Source: Paracoccaceae bacterium | GTDB lineage: Bacteria; Pseudomonadota; Alphaproteobacteria; Rhodobacterales; Rhodobacteraceae | Length of the DNA stretch: 64,000 nt | Reading direction: 5' to 3' | Assembly (NCBI GenBank): GCA_024742695.1 | Contig: JANSXY010000016.1 | Span: forward strand, 1 to 64,000 | Shown here: positions 17,527-25,622 of the stretch, piece by piece | Numbering within the stretch: the stretch's first letter is position 1 | Layout of the letters: every line of letters begins with the position of its first letter | The notes under the pieces: generated by a model | Databases searched by the model: none | What the model saw: only the letters and a program-made list of their open reading frames with translations | Told to the model about the DNA's origin: nothing | Translations under genes and position numbers: made by a program

Positions 17527-17886
17527 TCAGCCGATCAGCGCCTTGTAGGCGGCCTCGTCCATGTAGCCGTCCAGCGCGGCCAGATCGGCGACCTTCATCT
17601 TGAAGAACCACGCCGCGCCCGTCGGATCCTCGTTCACGAGCGCGGGATTGTCGGCAAGATCGCCGTTCACCGCCACGATCTCGCCGTCGAGCGGGGCGAG
17701 GATGTCGGAGGCGGCCTTGACGCTTTCGATCACCACGATCTCGTCGCCCTTCGACACGCCCCGCCCCTCTTCGGGCAGCTCGACGAAGACGACATCGCCC
17801 AGTTGTTCCGAGGCATGCTCGGTGATGCCGACGACGACCAGGTCGCCCTCGACGCGCAGCCATTCGTGATCTTCGGTGTATTTCAT
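17527..17886 (-). CDS. gcvH: Glycine cleavage system H protein
   Basis: A 119-residue lipoyl carrier starting [15 protein letters not shown]. The lipoylated Lys57 lies in [15 protein letters not shown]. It shuttles the aminomethyl group between P and T proteins and electrons to the L protein. The open frame runs 38 codons further upstream, but the family start is the ATG at 17884-17886. Located 16 bases after gcvT and just before gcvP; the L protein (lpd) is not in the window. Confidence 0.97.
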   Translation of the reverse strand: MKYTEDHEWLRVEGDLVVVGITEHASEQLGDVVFVELPEEGRGVSKGDEIVVIESVKAASDILAPLDGEIVAVNGDLADNPALVNEDPTGAAWFFKMKVADLAALDGYMDEAAYKALIG

Positions 17887-17902
17887 CGTCGTCCTCGTCT
17901 GC

Positions 17903-19027
17903 TCAGCGCTTGTAGCGCGCGGGATGGAAGGGAAGGGCGGCGACGGTCGCGGGCAGGCGCTTGCCGCGCACCTCGCCCCAGACCGTCGCGCCGGGGGCAA
18001 GCCCGGCGGGCAGGTAGGCCATCGCGACCGGCGCCTCGACGGAGGGGCCGAAGCCGCCCGAGGTCACGGTGCCGATCGGCGCGCCGCCTTCGGGTGCGTC
18101 GAAGATCGCGGTGCCCTCGCGCATCGGCGCGCGCCCCTCGGGGCGCAGGCCCATGCGGCGGCGCACCGGGCCTTCGGCCAGTTCGCGCAGGATTCTCTCG
18201 GCGCCGGGAAAGCCGCCGGCGCGCGCGCCGCCGGCGCGGCGGGCCTTCTGGATCGCCCAGGCAAGATCGGCCTCCACCGGCGATGTCGTGGTGTCGATGT
18301 CATGGCCGTAAAGGCAAAGGCCCGCCTCCAGCCGCAGGCTGTCACGCGCGCCTAGGCCGATCGCCGCGACGCCGTCCTGCGCCAGCAGCGCCTCGGCCAG
18401 CGTCTCGGCCCGGTCGGCGGGCACGGAAATCTCGAACCCGTCCTCGCCGGTATAGCCCGACCGCGACAGCCACAGCGTCACGCCCCGCCACAGGGCCTCG
18501 CGGTGATCCATGAACCGCATGGTCTCCACCCCCGGCACCAGCGCCGCCAGCGCCGCCTCCGCCCCCGGCCCCTGCAGGGCGAAAAGCGCGCGGTCGGCCT
18601 GTTCCGTCACCGTCACGCCGTCGGGCAGATGCGCGCGCAGGTGCGCGATGTCGGCCGCCTTGCAGGCCGCGTTGACGACCAGCAGCAGGTGGTCGCCCTT
18701 GTTGGTCACCATCAGGTCGTCGAGGATGCCGCCCGCCGCGTCGGTGAACAGCGCGTAGCGCTGCCGCCCCTCGGCCAGCCCGGCCAGATCGACCGGCACC
18801 AGCGCCTCCAGCGCCGCGGCGGCCTCGGCCGCACCGCCCGGCGCGGACAGGATCACCTGCCCCATGTGGCTGACATCGAACCAGCCCGCCGCCGCCCGGC
18901 AGTACAGGTGTTCCTTCATGACCCCCATCGGGTATTGCACCGGCATCTCGTAGCCGGCGAAGGGCACCATCCTGGCGCCGAGCCGCAGGTGCAGCCCGTG
19001 AACCGGCGTGCGCAACAGGTCGGCCAT
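17903..19027 (-). CDS. gcvT: Aminomethyltransferase, T protein of glycine cleavage
   Basis: A 374-residue folate-dependent T protein starting [32 protein letters not shown], which carries the substrate-binding [11 protein letters not shown] motif; later ones are [23 protein letters not shown] and [17 protein letters not shown]. It releases ammonia and forms methylene-tetrahydrofolate from the H-protein-bound intermediate. A GGGGAGGG site precedes the ATG at 19025-19027. It is the first gene of gcvTHP, 80 bases downstream of a tandem glycine riboswitch, so expression should rise with glycine. Confidence 0.96.
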   Translation of the reverse strand: MADLLRTPVHGLHLRLGARMVPFAGYEMPVQYPMGVMKEHLYCRAAAGWFDVSHMGQVILSAPGGAAEAAAALEALVPVDLAGLAEGRQRYALFTDAAGGILDDLMVTNKGDHLLLVVNAACKAADIAHLRAHLPDGVTVTEQADRALFALQGPGAEAALAALVPGVETMRFMDHREALWRGVTLWLSRSGYTGEDGFEISVPADRAETLAEALLAQDGVAAIGLGARDSLRLEAGLCLYGHDIDTTTSPVEADLAWAIQKARRAGGARAGGFPGAERILRELAEGPVRRRMGLRPEGRAPMREGTAIFDAPEGGAPIGTVTSGGFGPSVEAPVAMAYLPAGLAPGATVWGEVRGKRLPATVAALPFHPARYKR

Positions 19028-19086
19028 CGCCGCCCTCCCCTCATCCTCGCCGGGCCTGATCCAAACGGTCGTCCGGCATCGTTGCG

Positions 19087-19103
19087 GGCAGGCTGCGCCT
19101 GCC
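19087..19103 (-). promoter_or_regulatory. Hairpin between riboswitch and gcvT, possible expression platform
   Basis: Perfect six-base arms GGCAGG/CCTGCC around a five-base loop, lying directly after the second aptamer and before the gcvT ribosome site. No U-run follows, so it could act by blocking translation or by pairing alternatives rather than as a simple terminator. Confidence 0.35.
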
Positions 19104-19107
19104 TCCC

Positions 19108-19290
19108 GATGCCCCCTCTGTCCCCACCCCCGACGGGGCGCCTGAGATCGTTATCCCTTCGGCGGGCCGGGTGCGGCCACTCTCCAGAGTTCTCGTCCCG
19201 GACCGGTCCTTGCGCCTGAGAGTTTACCGGGGCGGTTGCTCCTTCGGCACCGGGGCGGGCCGTCCGGCCCCCCGGATTCTCCCGATCCGT
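19108..19290 (-). ncRNA. Tandem glycine riboswitch (two aptamers)
   Basis: On the minus strand the first aptamer runs from GGGAGAATCC through GCCGAAGGAGCAA, AACTCTCAGGCGCAAGGACC. A short linker and ACTCTGGAGAG lead into the second, with CGCCGAAGGGATAACGA, ATCTCAGGC and GGGGACAGAGGGGG. Both GCCGAAGG and TCTCAGGC signatures of the class are present twice. The known class binds two glycines and switches on the glycine cleavage operon, which is what lies downstream. Confidence 0.93.
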
Positions 19291-19368
19291 CGTGGCCAAA
19301 ACTAGCCCGCCGCCCCGGAGGCTGGCAAGGGGTTGCAGGCGGCCGCGACACCGGCCATCTGTTGCGCC

Positions 19369-19932
19369 ATGATCCATCCCGCCTTCTTCGGCTACGGTTC
19401 GCTGGTGAACCGCGCCACGCACGATCACGATCCGGCGGTGCCCGCCGAACTGACCGGCTGGCGCCGGGTCTGGCGCCATACCTCGGCCCGGCCCGTGGCC
19501 TACCTGTCGGTCGAACCGGCCGCGGGGGTGACGATCGCCGGCCTCGTCGCCGCCGTGCCGGGCGACGACTGGGCCGCGCTGGACGCCCGCGAACATGCCT
19601 ACGACCGGGTCGACCTGCGGGCCGAGACGATTTCGGCCGAGGCCGGGTGGGCGCGGTCGGTCAGCCTGTACGCGGTGCGCGAGGCCAACCTGCCGTCCAC
19701 CCACCACCCGGTGCTGCTGAGCTATATCGACGTCGTCGTGCAAGGCTTCCTGCGCGAGTTCGGCCCGACCGGCGCGGCGTCGTTCTTCGACACCACCGCG
19801 GGCTGGGAGGCTCCGATCCTCGACGACCGCGCCGCGCCGCGCTACCCGCGCCACCAGCGCCTGACCGGCGCGGAACGCGACACGGTGGACGACGGGCTGG
19901 CGCGCGTCGGCGCCGGGGTGATCCGGCTTTAG
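19369..19932 (+). CDS. Gamma-glutamylcyclotransferase-like (AIG2/BtrG fold) protein
   Basis: A 187-residue protein whose start MIHPAFFGYGSLVNRATHDH contains the FGYGSLVN glycine-rich substrate loop of gamma-glutamylcyclotransferases. ANLPSTHHPVLLSYIDVVVQGF supplies later conserved residues; a catalytic Glu is plausible in the DAREHAYDRVDL region. Such enzymes cyclise gamma-glutamyl compounds to 5-oxoproline. It is divergent from gcvT and its riboswitch. The upstream in-frame extension of 12 codons lacks family similarity, so the ATG at 19369 is preferred. Confidence 0.7.
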   Translation: MIHPAFFGYGSLVNRATHDHDPAVPAELTGWRRVWRHTSARPVAYLSVEPAAGVTIAGLVAAVPGDDWAALDAREHAYDRVDLRAETISAEAGWARSVSLYAVREANLPSTHHPVLLSYIDVVVQGFLREFGPTGAASFFDTTAGWEAPILDDRAAPRYPRHQRLTGAERDTVDDGLARVGAGVIRL

Positions 19933-19939
19933 CGGGCCG

Positions 19940-21436
19940 TCACACCCGAACCCCGGCCCAGCGCGCCAGCAACGCGTTCTGAAGCCCGCGCGCCCGGCCC
20001 AGCCAGGCGCGACCGCCGGGCGGGCGTTCGCGCTGTTCCAGCGGCAGCGCGTCGCGCCGCGCCACGTCGCCCGACAGGATCGCGAAGGCCATCGGCCGCC
20101 CACCGGGGCCGGTGACGTAGCCCGCCAGCGTCGAGACGAAATTGAGCGTGCCGGTCTTCGCGCGAATGCCCCCGGCCCCGGATTTCAGCGCGCGCCCCTG
20201 CGCGTCGCGCAGCTTCACGGGCTTCAGGATATCGGCCAGACCCGCGCCGGGGCCCAGCATCACCAGCGCCGCGATCATCTCCTGCGGGGTGACGCGCGAG
20301 GCGCCGCCGAGGCCCGAATGATCGACGAAACGCGGTCGCCCGCCGCCGATCCGCTCGGTCATCCAGGACGACATCGCGCGGCCCGATTGCGCATGGCGCT
20401 CGATCGGGCCCAGTTGCACCGTGGCGGCCATCCCGACCGCCTCGGCGGTGATGTTGGTCGAATGCTTCAGCATGTCGGTCAGGATCGCGGCCAGCGGCGC
20501 GCTTTCCGTCGCCGCCACCACCGCGCCCGCGGGGACACGGTCGCTGACCTCGGGTTCCGGCAGCGTCAGCCCCTGGGCGCGGGCCAGGGTGCGGAACACG
20601 TCGGCCGCGTAGTATTCCGGCTGCCGCACCGGCAACCATCGGCCGCCCTCGGCCCCCAGCGCCGGGCGCGCGACCGACCATTCCTCGATCCCCGCGCGGA
20701 TCCGGTGATCGAAGATCGGGGCGGCGCGATCGGCCAGCGTGACACGCGCCATGGCGACAAGGGGCGCGTGGCGGCGGCCGCGCGCATCGACGGCGATCTG
20801 ATAGCCCGACCCGCTGCGCTTCCAGCCGAAGTAGAGCCGGTTGAAATTCAGGTTCAGCCCCGAGACTGCAGGATTGTAGCCGACATGTTCGGGCTGCGTC
20901 CCGTCGATCTGGTCGACCGAGGGCAACGCCCCGCCCCAGCACAGGAACCGCCCGGTGATCCCGGTGATCCCCTGCGCGCGCACGGCGGCGGCGAGATCGG
21001 CCAGTTCGTCGGTCGTCAGCGTCGGATCGCCGCCCCCGGCAAGCACAAGATCGCCCCGGATCACGCCATCCACCGGCGGGGCGGTGGCGATGATCCGGGT
21101 GGCGAACCGGTGACCCGGCCCCAACGCCTCCAGCGCATAGAGCGCGGTGATCGCCTTGGCGGTCGAGGCCGGCGGCAGCGCATCGGTCGCACCGAGGGAT
21201 TCGATCATCTCTCCGGTCTCGAGATCGGCCAGCGCCACGACGGTCTTGCCGCCCAGCCGCGCCGCCTCGATCAGGGCCTGCGGCGGCGGGCCGGCAAAGC
21301 CCCGCCCGGCCGCGCCGCGCAGCACCGCGGGACGGGGCACCGGCCGGAGCGACCGCAGCGGCGCCTCGGCCAGCGCCGGGGCGGCCACCCCGGCGATCAG
21401 GCCCGAAACGAAAAGGCGCCTCGAAATGCCCGGCAC
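19940..21436 (-). CDS. dacB: D-alanyl-D-alanine carboxypeptidase/endopeptidase (PBP4, DacB type)
   Basis: A 498-residue exported penicillin-binding protein of the S13 family. The three catalytic motifs are present: SxxK in PPASTAKAITALY (about residue 90), SxN in KHSTNITAE and KTG in IRAKTGTLNFV. The signal has an SRRLFVSGL twin-arginine look. It trims or cleaves D-Ala cross-links in peptidoglycan in the periplasm. The start is GTG at 21434-21436, seven bases after GAGGGGGA; a TTG two codons upstream is less well placed. The middle domain of usual PBP4 size is present. Confidence 0.9.
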   Translation of the reverse strand: MPGISRRLFVSGLIAGVAAPALAEAPLRSLRPVPRPAVLRGAAGRGFAGPPPQALIEAARLGGKTVVALADLETGEMIESLGATDALPPASTAKAITALYALEALGPGHRFATRIIATAPPVDGVIRGDLVLAGGGDPTLTTDELADLAAAVRAQGITGITGRFLCWGGALPSVDQIDGTQPEHVGYNPAVSGLNLNFNRLYFGWKRSGSGYQIAVDARGRRHAPLVAMARVTLADRAAPIFDHRIRAGIEEWSVARPALGAEGGRWLPVRQPEYYAADVFRTLARAQGLTLPEPEVSDRVPAGAVVAATESAPLAAILTDMLKHSTNITAEAVGMAATVQLGPIERHAQSGRAMSSWMTERIGGGRPRFVDHSGLGGASRVTPQEMIAALVMLGPGAGLADILKPVKLRDAQGRALKSGAGGIRAKTGTLNFVSTLAGYVTGPGGRPMAFAILSGDVARRDALPLEQRERPPGGRAWLGRARGLQNALLARWAGVRV

Positions 21437-21490
21437 GATCAAATCCCCCTCGCGCTCCGGTCTAGCAAGAAGCCGCGCGCCCGGGCAAGA

Positions 21491-22102
21491 TCACCGCTGC
21501 CATTCGCCGCGGGCCCGGATCGCGGAAGACGAGATCGCGGACATCGGCACGTTGACATAGCACCAGGCCGGCGGCGCCATGGCGGGCAGCAGCCACGAGG
21601 CCTCGGCCGGGATCCGGTGATGTTCGTAGACCGTGGCGGCGCGCGATCCCTGCGCCGTCAGCCGGCTGCCGGGCCGGGCGATCACGCCGACCGGCACCGC
21701 CTGCATGATCCCGCGCCAGTTCTGCCACCGGTCGAACTGTGCAAGGTTGTCGGCCCCCATCAGCCACACGAAGCGCACGCCGGGATAGGCCCCGCAAAGC
21801 CGCGCCAAGGTCTGCGCGGTATAGCGCGTGCCCAGCCGCGCTTCGATGTCGCTGACCGTCACCCTCGGATCGTGGCCGATCACCGCCCGCGCCCGCGCGA
21901 TCCGCTGCGCCATCGGCGCCGGCCCCTCGGGTTTGAGCGGGTTGCCCGGCGACACCAGCCACCACACCCGGTCCAGCCCGAACCGCTTGAGCGCCTCGCG
22001 CGTGACATGGGCATGGCCGGCATGCGCCGGGTCGAACGACCCGCCCAGCAGGCCGATCGCCTGCCCCGGTCCCGCCGCGGGCCATCCCTGTCCCCTGATC
22101 AC
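21491..22102 (-). CDS. nadD: Nicotinate-nucleotide adenylyltransferase
   Basis: A 203-residue nucleotidyltransferase with [17 protein letters not shown] (the GSFDPxHxGH signature) and the ISSSAIR motif near the C terminus ([15 protein letters not shown]). It makes deamido-NAD from nicotinate mononucleotide and ATP in the cytoplasm. The start is GTG at 22102; no ATG precedes the conserved motif. In many alphaproteobacteria nadD lies beside proA and rsfS; here it is between dacB and the divergent ettA, so that common arrangement is not kept. Confidence 0.93.
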   Translation of the reverse strand: MIRGQGWPAAGPGQAIGLLGGSFDPAHAGHAHVTREALKRFGLDRVWWLVSPGNPLKPEGPAPMAQRIARARAVIGHDPRVTVSDIEARLGTRYTAQTLARLCGAYPGVRFVWLMGADNLAQFDRWQNWRGIMQAVPVGVIARPGSRLTAQGSRAATVYEHHRIPAEASWLLPAMAPPAWCYVNVPMSAISSSAIRARGEWQR

Positions 22103-22183
22103 GCCGCCTGTCCCCCGCGCGCCGATTGCCCTTTTTCGCCCGCTCCCCTAGATGGGGGGAAACCCATTCCAGAGGACCCGAAC

Positions 22184-23839
22184 ATGGCATCCTATCAATT
22201 CGTCTACCACATGGACGGCGTCTCGAAGACCTATCCTGGCGGCAAGAAATGCTTCGAGAACATCCGCCTGAATTTCCTTCCCGGCGTCAAGATCGGCGTC
22301 GTCGGCGTCAACGGCGCGGGGAAATCCACGCTGCTGCGGATCATGGCCGGGATCGACAAGGATTTTTCCGGCGAGGCCTGGGCGGCGAAGGGCGCGCGCG
22401 TCGGCTACCTGCCGCAGGAACCCGAGCTTGACCCGGCGCTGAACGTGCGTGGCAACGTCATGCAGGGCGTCGCGGCGAAGCAGGCCAAGCTCGACCGCTA
22501 CAACGAACTGGCGATGAACTATTCCGACGAGACCGCCGACGAGATGGCGAAGCTGCAAGACGAGATCGACGCCGAGAACCTGTGGGATCTCGACAGCCAG
22601 ATCGACGTCGCGATGGAGGCGCTGCGCTGCCCGCCCGACGAGGCCTCGGTCGATAGCCTGTCGGGCGGCGAGAAGCGCCGCGTGGCGCTGTGCCAGCTGC
22701 TGCTGGAAGCACCCGACATGCTGCTTCTGGACGAACCGACGAACCACCTTGACGCCGAAACCATCGCCTGGCTGCAAAAGCATCTGATCGAGTACAAGGG
22801 CACGATCCTGATCGTCACCCACGACCGCTACTTCCTGGATGACATCACCGGCTGGATCCTCGAACTGGATCGCGGCCGCGGCATCCCCTACGAGGGCAAC
22901 TATTCCTCGTGGCTGGAACAGAAGGCCAAGCGGCTGGAGCAGGAAGCGCGCGAGGACAAGGCCCGCCAGAAGACGCTGGCGCGCGAGTTGGAATGGATCC
23001 GCGCCGGCGCCAAGGCGCGGCAGGCCAAGCAGAAGGCCCGGATCAATGCCTACGAGGAACTCGCCGGCCAGTCCGAGCGCGAGAAGATGAGCCGCGCGCA
23101 GATCATCATCCCGAACGGCCCGCGCCTCGGCGGCCGGGTGATCGAGGTCGAGGGGCTGAAGAAGGGCTACGGCGACAAGCTCCTGATCGAGGATCTGACC
23201 TTCTCGCTGCCGCCGGGCGGCATCGTCGGCGTGATCGGCCCGAACGGCGCGGGCAAGTCCACGCTGTTCCGGATGCTGACCGGGCAGGAACAACCCGACG
23301 CCGGCAGCATCGCCTTCGGCGACACCGTGAAGCTGGCCTATGTCGACCAGTCGCGCGACGCGCTCGACCCGAACAAGACGGTGTGGGAGGAGGTGTCCGA
23401 CGGGCTGGAGGTTCTGGAACTGGGCGACGCGACGATGAACTCGCGCGCCTATTGCTCGGCCTTCAACTTCAAGGGCGGTGACCAGCAGAAGAAGGTGGGG
23501 CTGCTGTCGGGCGGCGAACGCAACCGGGTGCACATGGCGAAACTGCTGCGCTCGGGCGGCAACGTGCTGCTGCTGGACGAACCGACCAACGACCTCGACG
23601 TGGAAACGCTGCAGGCGCTGGAAGCGGCGCTGGACGATTTCGCGGGCTGCGCGGTGATCATCTCGCACGACCGGTTCTTCCTCGACCGGCTCTGCACCCA
23701 TATCCTCGCCTTCGAGGGCGAGGCCCATGCGGAGTGGTTCGAGGGCAACTTCGAGGCCTACGAGGAAGACAAGATCCGCCGGCTGGGGCCGGACAGCGTG
23801 GAACCGAAGCGGGTGAAGTACAAGAAGTTCACCCGCTGA
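22184..23839 (+). CDS. ettA: Energy-dependent translational throttle protein EttA (ABC-F ATPase)
   Basis: A 551-residue soluble ABC-F protein with two ATPase domains and no membrane segment. Walker A motifs are GVNGAGKSTLL (near residue 42) and GPNGAGKSTLF; signatures are LSGGEKRRVALCQLL and LSGGERNRVHMAKLL; both are followed by LLLDEPTN. The interdomain linker REDKARQKTLARELEWIRAGAKARQAK is the helical P-site tRNA interaction motif. EttA binds the ribosomal E site and restrains translation at low ATP. An in-frame ORF extends far upstream but starts in antisense of other genes; the ATG at 22184 begins the conserved MASYQFVYHM sequence. Confidence 0.95.
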   Translation: MASYQFVYHMDGVSKTYPGGKKCFENIRLNFLPGVKIGVVGVNGAGKSTLLRIMAGIDKDFSGEAWAAKGARVGYLPQEPELDPALNVRGNVMQGVAAKQAKLDRYNELAMNYSDETADEMAKLQDEIDAENLWDLDSQIDVAMEALRCPPDEASVDSLSGGEKRRVALCQLLLEAPDMLLLDEPTNHLDAETIAWLQKHLIEYKGTILIVTHDRYFLDDITGWILELDRGRGIPYEGNYSSWLEQKAKRLEQEAREDKARQKTLARELEWIRAGAKARQAKQKARINAYEELAGQSEREKMSRAQIIIPNGPRLGGRVIEVEGLKKGYGDKLLIEDLTFSLPPGGIVGVIGPNGAGKSTLFRMLTGQEQPDAGSIAFGDTVKLAYVDQSRDALDPNKTVWEEVSDGLEVLELGDATMNSRAYCSAFNFKGGDQQKKVGLLSGGERNRVHMAKLLRSGGNVLLLDEPTNDLDVETLQALEAALDDFAGCAVIISHDRFFLDRLCTHILAFEGEAHAEWFEGNFEAYEEDKIRRLGPDSVEPKRVKYKKFTR

Positions 23840-23852
23840 TCCGCGATGGCGG

Positions 23853-23878
23853 GCGGCGAACCCGTCCGGGTTCGCCGC
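23853..23878 (+). terminator. Strong hairpin after ettA
   Basis: Twelve-base arms (GCGGCGAACCCG and CGGGTTCGCCGC) around a TC loop, 13 bases after the ettA stop. No U-run follows, so termination is likely but not certain. Confidence 0.5.
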
Positions 23879-24157
23879 GCGACCGGGGCGCACCGGGGTT
23901 GATTCCCCGCAAGCCCCTTCTCCTGCGATTGTGGCCGGATCGCGGCGCTTCCGTGGCCCGTGATCGTTTCCCTCCGGCGACCGATCCGCCCGTGCCGGGG
24001 CGTATCGTTTCGCCGACCCTGCGAATGTCGGGGCGCACCATCCCTTCGTCTGGTCCCCGCTGCCACATTGTCGCCACAATTCGGCCGTCTTTATGAACCG
24101 CGTGTAAACGGGCGGCCGGGATGTAACGGCCGCCGCCACGACGAGGAAGGACGACCG
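23879..24157. promoter_or_regulatory. Leader region of the small membrane protein gene
   Basis: No gene is visible from the ettA stop to 24157. It holds a small inverted repeat ATTGT-CGCC-ACAAT (24067-24080) and, 23 bases before the next start, a GC-rich hairpin with perfect arms GGCGGCCG/CGGCCGCC (24111-24134) that would form in the 5' leader. Confidence 0.35.
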
Positions 24158-24382
24158 ATGACCGACCAGGCCCAGGCCATGCCCCACCCCGCGCCCGCCG
24201 CGCGGACCGAGTTCAAGCTCCTGGTGCTGTTCCTGATCTCGCTTCAGGTGCTGATCGTCGTGACCGCCGCGCGCGGCATCGACCATGTCAACGCGTTCCT
24301 GCGCAGCCATCTGCCCGCGGCCTCGGACACGATCCTCGAAGAGCCGCCGCAGCCGACGATCTCGCGGATGGCGCAGGCCTGA
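24158..24382 (+). CDS. Small single-pass membrane protein, unknown function
   Basis: A 74-residue protein with one membrane helix (LLVLFLISLQVLIVVTAARGI, about residues 21-41), a short proline-rich N terminus and a polar tail ending ISRMAQA. GAGGAAGG precedes the ATG at 24158. I do not recognise a family. It lies between ettA and a rhodanese gene; both gaps are large enough for separate promoters. A GC-rich leader hairpin precedes it. Confidence 0.6.
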   Translation: MTDQAQAMPHPAPAARTEFKLLVLFLISLQVLIVVTAARGIDHVNAFLRSHLPAASDTILEEPPQPTISRMAQA

Positions 24383-24451
24383 GGCCCGCCCGGCCCTTCC
24401 GTCCCGCCCCGCGCCGCGCTAGCATCGGCCCGGCAGCAGAGGGAGGACCGG

Positions 24452-24844
24452 ATGCCGATCACCGTCAAGGACATGCTGGAGGCCGCCCACGCCGCGGTGC
24501 CGAGGATCGGCCGCGACGAGGCGGAGGCGCTGATCGCCGAGGGCGCGCTGGTGCTGGACGTGCGCGACGCGCCGGAAATCGCGATGACCGGCCTGATCGC
24601 CGGGGCGCATCACGTCAGCCGCGGGATGCTTGAGTTCCGCGCCGATCCGGCCACCGCCTTCCAGGATTCCGAGTTCCGGCATGACCGGCCGGTGGTGATC
24701 TACTGCGCCTCGGGCGGGCGCGCGGCGCTGGCGGGCAAGGTGCTCAGGGACATGGGCTACGAACGGGTCTACAACCTCGGCGGGCTGAAGGACTGGGCCG
24801 AGGCCGGCGGCAAGGTCGACCACCCGATCGATCACGGGATGTAA
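24452..24844 (+). CDS. Rhodanese-like domain protein
   Basis: A 130-residue single-domain rhodanese. The active-site loop CASGGRAAL carries the catalytic Cys (about residue 90), and VLDVRDAPEIAMTGLIAGAHHVSRG matches the domain's CH2A region. YERVYNLGGLKDWAEAGGKV is the typical end. No signal peptide, so cytoplasmic. It may carry persulphide sulphur or detoxify sulphur species; no sulphur genes are adjacent. Confidence 0.88.
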   Translation: MPITVKDMLEAAHAAVPRIGRDEAEALIAEGALVLDVRDAPEIAMTGLIAGAHHVSRGMLEFRADPATAFQDSEFRHDRPVVIYCASGGRAALAGKVLRDMGYERVYNLGGLKDWAEAGGKVDHPIDHGM

Positions 24845-24860
24845 CGCGGCACGCCGCCGG

Positions 24861-25562
24861 TCAGAACCGCACGGCGATTCCGGGCGTCGTCACGGCAAGG
24901 CGATCGGCCCCGGCAATCCCGCAATAGGTCGCCGCCTCCGACGGCGTGATCTCTTGCCCCGCCGCCGGCGAGACGAAAAGGTTGGAGACACTGGGGGGCT
25001 GCGCGGTCAAGTCCAGAAGCGTGACACCCACCAGCACGATATCGTCCCCCAACAGGCCCTTGCCTTGCGGCGTGACCGGCAGAACCCGGGTGCAGGTCGC
25101 TTCATCGATCTCCGTCAACGCGAAGAACAGGGTATTGACCTGCAGAGTCCGAATACTGGCGTGATGGCCTTGCCCGGCCCCGCAGATGCTCACATCCATC
25201 ACGACGTCGTCATATCTCGGGGAGCGGAACTGGTCGATCACCCCGTCGTCGTCCGCGTCATGATGATAGGCCGCCGGCACGTATTGCCCCGCGGCCAACG
25301 TATCCTCCTCGATGCAGCCCACAAGGTCGCCGCCGCGCGCGATGTCGCGCGCCCCGGTCTGCACCATCCTTGCCAGGCGGACGAATTCCACGGTCTTGTC
25401 AGATGTGCGCGCCTGCTGGAAGTAGACCAGCCCACCGACGATGATCCCCAGCGCCACCGAGATGAACAGCACCGCCTCGGTCAGCGTCACGCCGCGGCGG
25501 GGGGGTGAGTTCGACGCCCCGCGGAAGCCCGCAGCGCGTGTCGCCGTTCGATCGCATCGCAT
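24861..25562 (-). CDS. Type IVb-like pilin, copy 1
   Basis: A 233-residue prepilin. A 24-residue basic leader ends PPRRG, followed by mature VTLTEAVLFISVALGIIVGGLVYFQQA with Glu at position 5, the class IV pilin signature; the long leader suits type IVb. An in-frame ATG eight codons earlier exists, but GAGG seven bases before the ATG at 25560-25562 favours this start. The globular part has four Cys shared with its neighbour (in GCIEED, SICGAG, TCTRVLP, YCGIAG), likely two disulphides, and DADDDGVID, a perfect DxDxDGxxD calcium-type loop. No assembly genes are next to it. Confidence 0.75.
   Translation of the reverse strand: MRCDRTATRAAGFRGASNSPPRRGVTLTEAVLFISVALGIIVGGLVYFQQARTSDKTVEFVRLARMVQTGARDIARGGDLVGCIEEDTLAAGQYVPAAYHHDADDDGVIDQFRSPRYDDVVMDVSICGAGQGHHASIRTLQVNTLFFALTEIDEATCTRVLPVTPQGKGLLGDDIVLVGVTLLDLTAQPPSVSNLFVSPAAGQEITPSEAATYCGIAGADRLAVTTPGIAVRF
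25407..25501. repeat. 95-bp repeat, copy in pilin 1
   Basis: Covers the leader-peptidase site and the N-terminal hydrophobic helix of pilin 1. Matches 26148-26242 at 94 of 95 bases (one A/G difference), offset 741 bases, in the same orientation and frame. Confidence 0.95.
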
Positions 25563-25622
25563 CGCATCACCTCTTTCATCTTGCACCGGCCCACCCCGGA
25601 CAGGACACGGGCGCGGCCAAAC

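Noticed and set aside
15531-17603. Plus-strand open frame of 690 codons opposite gcvP
   Set aside because: Shadow of gcvP; the coded protein lacks any family pattern, while gcvP itself is complete with all motifs.
22148-24310. Minus-strand open frame of 720 codons opposite ettA
   Set aside because: Shadow of ettA with repetitive Leu/Gln/Val composition and no domain.
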